From positions 71,056,525 to 71,120,524 of the forward strand of contig CM070500.1 of assembly GCA_036346375.1 (NCBI GenBank): 64,000 bases of DNA, in the 5' to 3' direction. Numbering within the stretch: the first letter of the stretch is position 1; each line of letters opens with the position of its first letter. The notes below the pieces were generated by a model, which saw only the letters and a program-made list of their open reading frames with translations, searched no databases and was not told where the DNA came from. Both the position numbers and the translations under genes were made by a program. The stretch is from Guadua angustifolia. Lineage: Eukaryota > Streptophyta > Magnoliopsida > Poales > Poaceae. Positions 56,034 to 64,000 of this stretch are shown in pieces.

Positions 56034-58965
56034 TGTAACATCCCAAAATTTGAGTTTTGGAATGTTTAAAAATTCAAAAGTGAACCATTTGCATTTTCTT
56101 GAATTAATTACAGCTTAATTTGAACCATTTGCTTCAAGGAATTTTTCTGTATTTTTGGAGATTTTTCTGAATTTATTTGCTATTTAATTGAATTTATTTG
56201 CATTTACTAGAATTTCTGGAATTTAAATTAATTCGGAAAATATTTTAATTCCACAAAACCATCTCGGGCCGAATTTGCCCGGCCCAAACCCTGTTCCTGC
56301 CCGGCCCGCTCCTCTCTCTCACGCCAGCCGGCCCAACCCGCCGCCTCAATTCCAAACCCTAACCCTAACACTCGCCCGTGATGAGGACCGCCCGATCAGC
56401 GCCGCATCAACGCCTCCCGTGCGTCCACGTCACCCCGAATAGTCGCCGCCGCCGTATCCTCGCGCCGCACGCCGCCTTCCTCGGTCTCCGCGTTTTTCAC
56501 GCCTCCCGAGGCTATAAAAGCAGCCGCCGCCCATAGCCCGAGGTTCGCCACTTCCTCCCGCATCCATCGCCCTACCCTTCGCCGCCCGAGGTGCTACCGT
56601 CTCGGAGATCGAGCTCGCCGCGAAGCGCCGCCATCCCGCGCTTCTCGCCGTCGTCGCTTCGCTCGGTCGTTCTCCGCCGTCGCCGTTTGCGGTTGAACTC
56701 GTCGCGAAGCCCTCTTCCGGATCCACATTCTCTTCCGGCCGAACCACCGCCCGTTCGCCGTATTCCTCGTCGTCTTCCTCACGGCCGGTGAGTAGCGCTG
56801 CCGTCCCTCGCCGTCGCGCCCCTTCGCAAACCCCAGCCGTCCGATCTGCGATGGACGCTCCAGATCGCGCCGCGTCACGGCCAACCGTGTCCAATTCTCC
56901 AGCCGTCTGCGTCCACGTGTCTGCCACGTCAGCGTCCACATGCCGCCACATCGGCGCCACGTCAGCACTAGTTTATCCTTGGGTTGCCAAGTCAGCGCCA
57001 CGTCATCAAGCCTTGCCACAAACCCTAGAGCTATTTCGTGAACCCGGTTCACGGTGGACCGTGTCGCCGACACGAGGGCCCCACCTGTCAGGAGCATAAT
57101 TTTTCCGTTTCCGATTAATTTCTGAAAGTTTGAAATTCCAGCCAATCCCGTGCTGACACGTGTCACTCCATGGGATTTTCTCTGAATTAAATTTTCCGAA
57201 GGCCCGTTCTCCTTCGTCCGAACTCCGATTGGAGTGATTCAAATTTCTAAATTTTTGTAAAATCGAGATCTACATTCCAGAGCCATTTATTTTCAATTTT
57301 GAGCTTGTTTTCTCCTCTACTTTGTATTTATTTGGTTTCGTTGCTTTATTTTCCGGTAGACGCGAATCCCGAAGGAGCGAACGGAGATTTCGAAGACCAA
57401 GACTCAGCATTTGAACAGCAAGGCAAGTCGTAGACCTTTGATCATATTGAACCCATGTTTACAAAAGTACTTGGTTTTATACAATTGCATGCTATTTGTG
57501 TAACAATGCTAGTTTATGGGAGTAGCTATTTACCTGTTTGAGTATGCCCCTTTGATTATTGGAATGCCATGTATCCTTTGTTAACCATAGGCTGGGACAT
57601 TATTAGTTGGACATAATCATAGTACCAGCATTGGGTTATCGTAGCTATGCTTAGTCATGCTTAGTTGTCCGATGGGATTCATATCACCTGTGAGCTAATG
57701 TTAATCTTGACTTAATGAGATATTGAATTGTGGTCATTGACCCTTTGTTGTAAAACTTGTTGTACCATGACGGGGATGCCATTGGTTTTGGGTTGAACAA
57801 AATGTTTCCCTCGGGCAATTGATCGTGCAGTAAAGGGGGTGCTGTTTGGCACATTGGGATGTGGCTGTCTTGCCTGAGACAATTTAAGGACTTAATTTTG
57901 TGCGCCATTGAACTGGGCCTAACCGTGCAACCACAAGTCCGGTATGGGACGGACCTAGCTGATTAATTTGCAATGTCCAGACTTGAGTATTGCCAGTTGT
58001 TGGTGTGGGGTCCAAGATGGACGGGTAGACTCACATGGCTCAAGAGGGGGCCCCGAGGGGCGAAACCTTAGAGGGCAGTACTGGGTTTAGACATGCATTG
58101 TAAAGGCTTTGTAGTGATCTCTCTGCCGACACACCAAAGGAAGTGTGTTCTTAGCGCTTGGCATTGAGGGATGATCATGTCTTGTGGGTAAAGCTGTACA
58201 ACCTCTGCAGAGTGTAAACTATTCGAATAGCCGTGTCCGCGGTCATGGACAAGCCCGGGGATTTCACACGGGGTATAGAGTATTTTCTTGAAATGTGGAA
58301 TGGTTGGGATGTGAACGGGGAGTTCACTGTTGTTTTGTTGTCTCAAGCTATACTGTTGAATTGTGTGGTTGATGCTTGTTTCGAATGATGTAGGGTGATG
58401 CCTCGTCATTACATTCATGTTGTCTACCATTGATTTACCGATTATTTATTATTGTTTTTATCAATCGCCTTCAATCTATTTATTGTATTTAAATTCAAGT
58501 TTTGCTTTCGCAAATGAACCATATAATCGTCCTTTGTCAAGCCGTGCATGAATATATTGCATCATTTCCCTCGGCTTGTTGAGTACGTTTTGTACTCACG
58601 GCTTTATGCCCCTGTTGTTCAGTTGCTGAGGAAGGACCAGGTAATGAGTATCAAGAGGAGGAGTACTATGAAGACTACGTCGACTAGGAATGCGTTTCCC
58701 CAGACGATTGCCTGTGGCATGTCGAATGGCCCAAGTTATTTTATTTTCGCTGCAATAGTTTATTTGTTTCTTTAGCTAAGAGGCATTGGTGTATGAACCT
58801 TGACCATAAGGTCGTTTGCTTTATTCAATAATAATTTGCTTCTTCTTAGTTATTTCAATGTATGGAATGATATGTCATCTATGTTTCCCTTTGTGTGCAC
58901 TAAGCGTGATCTGGACTAGTCTTTGTATACACGAAGGGTTTCAATTGCATATCCGGGTCCCGACA
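56034..58965 (+). mobile_element. 2.9-kb LTR (probably solo) nested in the gag gene
   Basis: Begins TGTAACATCCCAAAATTTG and ends CATATCCGGGTCCCGACA, with CTGA on both sides (56030-56033, 58966-58969). Removing it restores the minus-strand gag frame exactly. A TATA box (ggctataaaagc near 56510) sets plus orientation. A hairpin gagtac-gttt-gtactc lies near 58580, seen in long LTRs of Tekay/Del-type gypsy elements. The length fits rice long-LTR gypsy families. The frames inside are GC-rich and biased; no gag or pol domain is seen. Confidence 0.8.
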
Positions 58966-59079
58966 CTGAGCCGCATATATCGACTTAAGCGATCGGTTTG
59001 GTTTGTTGGTATCGCCGATATGGTTGGCGTCGGAGAGCTGTTTTTTGGATAACCCCTCGTCGGGTTTTTTGGTAGCACT

Positions 59080-59945
59080 CGGCATCATCTCCTCAAAACA
59101 GGCCTCGGGCGGGCGATGATCGGAGTCGCTGGAGGCTCGACCAAGACCAGTCGGACGCCGCAAGGCCTCCGACGAGGTCAGCTCGGGCACTCGACCCGGG
59201 TTCGGCGGCGAGCCTCGACAAGCTTCAAGGCGGAGCCTCCATAGCAACGCCAACAAGCCCGAGATGAACACATCCCACGAATACAACGCCCTTATCGAGG
59301 AGCGGTGGGTTTGTCCCAAAGCGATCGAGAGGGCGCCAAAGTCAAGCAGTTGTCCCCATCGCACGGTCACACACAGAGAAGGGATCTGGCGCTCTCTGAG
59401 GCAAACCCCAGGCTGAGTCGCCCAGACGTCAGCGTGAGAAAGGCGTACAGAGGGCCGGTGTGCCGCTTCCCGGAGGAATGGGACATCCGCACCAACCCCG
59501 CGTATCTACCCACCCGATATGGCGAAGACAGTCGACGGACGGATGTCAGAACCCGGGAGCAGATTTCAAGGCCAAAGACTCAACACCTCAGCATAGAGCG
59601 TAACGCCTTGCCGTTGGGCGTCCCTTCCTGTTTTTTTTACATGTCCCCCGAACTCCCGTGTAACTCGCTTTTCCTGTACCTATAAAGGGAAAGCGAGACC
59701 CCTAGGGAGGGGGATCGATCTCTTATCGAAGCCACCACGATAGAAAGGGAATACCTTCGGAACCATTTGAGTTGTAATCAAGCGCAGTCCTCTGCGCCCC
59801 CATCAATACAATACCACCACACGAACTGGACGTAGGGACATTCGGTCCGAACGATATAAACACAGGACTCGATGAGTCTAACCATTCAAGGAAGCGGGGC
59901 CTGCGGCCCTTGACTTACAAATTTACTTGGGTTTAAACGCCCGGC
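59080..59945 (+). mobile_element. 5' LTR region of a Tat-lineage gypsy element
   Basis: The start is uncertain. A TATA box (cctataaaggg, 59680) and the block gtctaaccattcaaggaa...cttacaaatttacttg (59875-59929) match the 3' third of the solo LTR at 50254-51309. After tttacttg the sequence diverges to ggtttaaacgcccggcgg, then ttggcg, which may be the LTR end and primer site, both decayed. Confidence 0.55.
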
Positions 59946-60514
59946 GGTTGGCGTGCGGTAGGGGCTCGCGTTGTCATCTCCGGATCCCCGCCGTCTTCCT
60001 TGATGGCCTCCTTCACCTACAACGCGCGTCGAAATTGAAATTGGATCGCTGGCTCCCTCGACTTGTCGCACGCCCAGGAGAGCTCGCGCTTCGTCCCCAT
60101 CGATCCGGGACGGGCCCTGCCGGAGCCCGCACGCCGCCGGCATTTTTCGGCGATCTCGGCTCGAGGCCACCGTGTGGAGCGCGGAGCCCGCTAGCGGTGC
60201 GCCTTTCACGATGAAGGCGCGCCGAGCTTACGTGGGCGAGATTCGCCCCGTTCACTCACGTTTAAATGGCGATGACCCGCCACTGCGGCCTCCGTTCACG
60301 AGATCTTGGAGACTCCTCCGGCGGTGATTCCAGCTCGACACGGGCGGTTCCGCGAAGTGTGCTCCGTGAGTGCAACATGGCGTCGGTGACCTTCCGGCGA
60401 ACGGGAGCAGGTCGACATCGACTCCCAACTCGGCCGCGGCGGCGGGGGATTGCCGGCACCAACATGTCATAGCTCTACTCTCACCCTATTGGCCCCTGCG
60501 GCGGGGAGCCAAAG
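59946..60514 (+). other. GC-rich leader of the gypsy element
   Basis: Untranslated region between LTR and gag. Very GC-rich, with competing frames on all strands and no domain. Confidence 0.45.
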
Positions 60515-61810
60515 GTGGAGGGTGAGCTTAGTGCAGTTGAAGCCCGAGGCGAGCCACCTCACCCCATAAATGGTGGCGGTGCTCGCGGGCGAGCCCGTCA
60601 GGTACATCAACGGCTAATGGAGGGGCCGGAAGTCACTCCATACTTCCCCCTTCCGGCTCAGAATATTGCTGCGGCTGCAGTTTTGCTCCGCGGCATCCCC
60701 GAACCAACGGAGCCAGGGGCCAAGGCGGCCTACCAAAACCTCCGGGGGCTGGTAGAGCATGCATTGTAAACACATGCCGACCCAGGCTCGCATCAATCGA
60801 GCGTCCTTTTAGGCGAGGCAAAGCCGTCCACTGAACCCGACCAAAAGCAAGAAGACCCGTCGACCCCAAGCCTCGCATACCCCGGTTCGCCAGCGCCTCG
60901 GCCAAAGGCACGACTACCGCGACACCCTCGACGCAAGGAAGAGGCCGACGGTCGCGCCGGCCCGGTCGCAGGTCGCCGACAGCGGCCGACGACGCGACCG
61001 TAGTCTCAGCCCCGACGGTCCGGGGCCACGGGCGTTCACGCGGAGGATCCGCAACGCCGACTTTCTGCCGGTTCGGCGCCGTTAACTGTCGCCAAATACA
61101 CGGGGGCCACGAACCCTGGTGTCTGGCTCGAAGACTACCGGCTCGCCTGCCGAGCCGGCGGGGCCACGGATGACCTCTTCATCATCCAGTACCTCCCGAT
61201 TTATCTGGCAGACTCGGCTCGAGCCTGGCTCGAGTACCTGCCCGCCGACTCCATTACAAACTGGGCCGACCTCAGAAACACCTTCGTCGGCAATTTCCAG
61301 GGCACATACAAACGCCCTGGAAACTCTTGGGATCTGAAAAGGCAGCGGCACTGGGAGACGCTCGGGACTACATCGGCGCTTCTCCCAAAGAATGCAACGA
61401 AGCTCCCGACATCAGCGACGCCGACGTCGTCGGAGCGTTCATCTACGGCACCACGTGCAAAGCTTTGGTGCACAAGTTGGGCTGCATAAAGCCCAAGACC
61501 GTCAAAGAGCTGCTGGACGTCGCCACTAACCACGCCTCGGCGAGGCGGTCAGGTGCCATCTTCGACAAAGGAAGGCCAGCGGGACCCGAGCGCGATGCAA
61601 GCAACACCCCAACCGCTCCGAACAAGCGGGCGGAAAGGAAGCGACCCGAAGAACCGAGGTCATTGCCGCGAACCCGCCATGCCGCTAGCGGCGATCCACG
61701 ACAAGCCGTCGACCACCGAAAGTTGATGGAAGCCCCAGTCCGCACTCACGGGTACCCCGTCAAGCACAAGTACAAGGATTGCCGGACCACAGGCGCTTCC
61801 TTTTCGAGAA
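60515..61810 (+). pseudogene. Gag of Tat-lineage gypsy element, decayed
   Basis: The N-terminal frame reads FPLPAQNIAAAAVLLRGIPE and LRGLVEHAL, then stops at 60767. The gag core at 61085-61325 reads VAKYTGATNPGVWLEDYRLA and SARAWLEYLPADSI..WADLR. The frame then shifts near 61330 and continues DYIGASPKECNEAPDISDAD, with GTTCKALVHKLG, ending in a basic Pro-rich tail. Stops and at least one frameshift make it non-functional. The order gag-protease-RT on one strand supports a single element. Confidence 0.75.
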
Positions 61811-61839
61811 CCCCACGCGGGTAAGGAAAGAAGCAAGAT

Positions 61840-62415
61840 CCGGCACCCGACGCCGAGGCCAAGGAGGCGGACGCCGAGTTCCCGGAGCCCGACGGCTGCC
61901 TCATGATCTTCGGCGGACCTGCGAGCTATGCTGACAAGCGCCAGCTTAAACTTGCGTTCCGCGAGGTACACACCACGGCGCCTGCCACGCCTAAATACCT
62001 CCGGTGGTCGGAATCCCCGATCACCTTCGATCGGGCCGACCACCCCGATCACGTCCCACAGCCGGGAAGGTACCCGCTGGTCGTCGCCCCTGTTGTGGGA
62101 CCAAAACGCCTGTCCAGGGTGCTTATGGACGGCGGCAGCAGCATCAACATCTTGTACGTTGATACTCTCGACGCCATGGGGGTCCCCCGCGCGCGCCTTC
62201 GACCGAGTAAGGCGCCCTTCCATGGCATCATCCCAGGCCAGCAGGCCTATCCGCTTGGGCAGATCGACCTGCCCGTCACCTTCGGGAGCTCGGATAACTT
62301 TCGCACCGAAACCCTCACCTTTGAGGTCGTAGGGTTTCGGGCTCCTACGCGCCATCATGGGGAGGCCGTATACGCCAAGTTTATGGCGATCCCCAACTAC
62401 ACCTATCTTAAGTGA
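61840..62415 (+). pseudogene. Retropepsin-like protease region of gypsy pol
   Basis: The frame reads GCLMIFGGPASYADKRQ, ITFDRADHPDHV and then VLMDGGSSINILY (Asp codon at 62128-62130), the protease motif of Tat-lineage pol, followed by MGVPRARLRPSKAPFHGI. It shifts frame near the HH at about 62350 and ends at TGA 62413-62415. The catalytic Asp-Gly is present as DGGSS. Confidence 0.75.
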
Positions 62416-64000
62416 AGATACCGGGGCAGGGGACCATCACCGTGGTGCGTCCTTCAACTTCGCCTACTTCTTGGCGCATATTTGTGAGCTCGCGTCGACG
62501 CTCGTCGCGTCCGCTGAGCTCGAAACCCTCCGCAAGGAAACCCTCGAGTCCGTCCCCGAGTCCAGCAAGTCGGGACCAGGCTCCTTCAAGTCTGCCGAGG
62601 ATACCAAGACGGTCGTGGTCGATCTCGAGGATCCGACCAAGACCGTGCGGGTCGGGGCCACGCTCCCCGCAAAATAGGAAGGCGCGCTCGCCGATTTCCT
62701 TCGCACCAATGGAGATGTCTTCGCATGGAAGCCCTCCGACATGCGAGGCATCCTCGAAGTCGCCGAGCACTCCTTGAACATCCGACCGGCAGGAGGTCGG
62801 CTCAATGTCTGCGCCGCCGGCGGCGAAGCGCAGGATCATAGGAGGTAAAATCGCCAAACTTTTGGCCGCAGGGTTTGTAAAAGAGGTGCGCCACCCCGAG
62901 TGGCTCGCCAACCCTGTTCTTGTAAAAAAGAAGTCCGGGCAATAGAGAATGTGCGTTGACTATACGAGCCTGAACAAGGCCTGTCCCAAGGACCCTTTTC
63001 CATTACCCCGTATCGATCAGGTCGTCGACTCGACAGCGGGATGCGAATCCATGTCTTTCCTGGACGCCTATTCGGGCTATCACCAGATAGCGATGAGGGA
63101 GTCCGACCAGCTCGCCACCTCCTTCATCACTCCGTTTGGCTCATTTTGTTACAGAACGATGCCTTTCGGGTTGAAAAACGCGGGTGCTACATATCAGCGA
63201 TGTATGCATACGTGTTTTGACGATCAGATCGGCCGTAACATCGAAGTATATGTCGACGACCTCGTCGTCAAAACCAGGAAGGCTGACGACTTAGTCGCCG
63301 ACCTCGAAGAAACTTTTTGCGAACCTCCGAAGCGGTTCAAGATAAAACTCAACCCCGAGAAATGTGTCTTCGGGGTTCCAAAAGGAAAGCTACTCGGCTT
63401 CATTATCTCCGAGCGCGGAATTGAGGCCAATCGCGAAAAGATCTCGGCGATCCTGAGGATGGGCCCGATCACCGACCTGAAGGGGGTCCAGAAGTTGACC
63501 GGGTGCCTCGCAGCGTTGAGCCGCTTCGTGTCTCGCCTCGGTGAACGCGGGTTGCCGCTCTACAAGCTGCTCAAAAAATCCGATCAATTCACCTGGACCC
63601 AAGAAGCACAGGAAGCCCTCGACAGACTGAAGACTTTCCTGACCTCACCGCCGGTGCTGGTTGCCCCGACGCCAGACGAGTCGCTCCTCCTGTACATCGC
63701 CGCAACGACCCAGGTCGTCAGCGCGGCACTCGTCGTGGAGCGAGTGGAAGAAGGTCGCGCACTCAAGGTTCAGCGACCGGTCTACTTCGTCAGCGAAGTG
63801 CTTTCTGAGTCCAAAACTCGGTACCCCCAGGTACAAAAACTACTCTATGCGGTCCTCATTGCAAAACGAAAGCTGGTCCATTATTTTTACAGGCATACCA
63901 TCTTCGTGGTAACTTCCTCGCCACTCGGCGAGATCGTCCGCAACCGCGACGCGTCAGGGAGGATAGCCAAGTGGGCTCTAGAGCTCAACGGCCACGACAT
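62416..64000 (+). pseudogene. Reverse transcriptase / RNase H of Tat-lineage gypsy, runs off window
   Basis: A linker with a TAG at 62675-62677 and one frame change precedes the palm. The conserved approach reads WLANPVLVKKKSG, then TAG at 62943-62945 where Trp is usual, then MCVDYTSLNKACPKDPF. FLDAYSGYHQI and PFGLKNAGATYQR follow, and VYVDDLVVK carries the catalytic YVDD (62248+1000, i.e. about 63248-63259). LNPEKCVFGV and the connection/RNase H start (PPVLVAPTPDESLLLYIAAT) follow. From 62946 the frame is open to the window end. The wording of these motifs is that of Tat/Retand-type gypsy elements. Integrase and 3' LTR lie outside. Confidence 0.85.

Larger units (their letters stand above)
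53202..59078 (-). mobile_element. Non-autonomous, gag-only Ty3/gypsy element, interrupted
   Basis: The 3' LTR is 53202-53937. A purine tract (aatggggggca on the minus strand) adjoins it, and one long gag region follows up to 56033, then continues at 58966-59078 beyond a nested LTR. No protease, reverse transcriptase or integrase lies between the gag stop (54058) and the 3' LTR, a distance of about 120 bp. The element therefore never carried pol or lost it cleanly. The 5' LTR is missing: the upstream end is truncated near 59078, where the plus-strand element begins. Confidence 0.75.

Noticed and set aside
56430..57166. Long minus- and plus-strand frames (up to 190 codons)
   Set aside because: They lie inside a 2.9-kb LTR with GC-rich, Arg/Ser-biased sequence; no gag, pol or host domain.
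61660..62358. 232-codon minus-strand frame opposite gypsy pol
   Set aside because: Shadow of the GC-rich protease region on the plus strand, whose motifs (DGGSS) are clear.

Overview
The window is nuclear DNA of a grass, most likely rice or another Oryza species. The grounds are one large intron-rich plant gene, dense Tourist-, Stowaway- and hAT-type MITEs, a short Helitron with rice-like ends, solo LTRs of grass Ty3/gypsy families, and miniature LTR elements primed by initiator tRNA-Met. Nothing bacterial, organellar or viral was seen. Only one gene looks intact; almost everything else is transposable-element DNA in various states of decay.

Layout. 1-8.2 kb: intergenic DNA with a possible Helitron terminus, two orphan exons of an unrecognised gene and a few inverted-repeat elements. 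8.2-12.85 kb: a complete hAT DNA transposon with an 8-bp target duplication, a decayed transposase on the minus strand, and a 1.05-kb solo LTR inside its C-terminal dimerisation domain. 13-14.6 kb: a CACTA remnant (DUF4216) and tandem repeats. 15.5-17.5 kb: a 285-bp Helitron, a LINE 3' fragment, and a Tourist-like element carrying a nested Mutator-like MITE. 17.5-38.6 kb: the exportin-7 (XPO7) gene with its duplicated upstream region, GC-rich promoter and 5' leader, and 28 coding exons.

The XPO7 reading frame closes across every proposed splice junction: 3,159 nt, 1,052 residues. Its introns hold a SINE-bearing MITE (intron 2), a three-deep nest of miniature retroelements (intron 14) and a solo LTR (intron 23).

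38.6-48 kb: mainly MITEs, many with exact TTA or TAA target duplications. One hAT MITE has ends like those of the 8-13 kb hAT element. 48-52 kb: a repeat-rich segment with a 271-bp direct duplication and a second solo LTR of the 8.6-kb family. 53-59 kb: a gag-only, non-autonomous gypsy element on the minus strand, split by a 2.9-kb LTR. 59-64 kb: a plus-strand Tat-lineage gypsy element (LTR, gag, protease, reverse transcriptase, RNase H) running off the window.

How it fits together: the coding story is a housekeeping nuclear-transport receptor that tolerates several kilobases of intronic transposons. The rest is layered insertion history, read from target duplications and interrupted frames. 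Most premature stops in the dead elements are TAG or TAA where the surrounding frame suggests a lost CAG or CAA. That is the pattern expected from deamination of methylated cytosine. I saw no convincing new multi-gene system.
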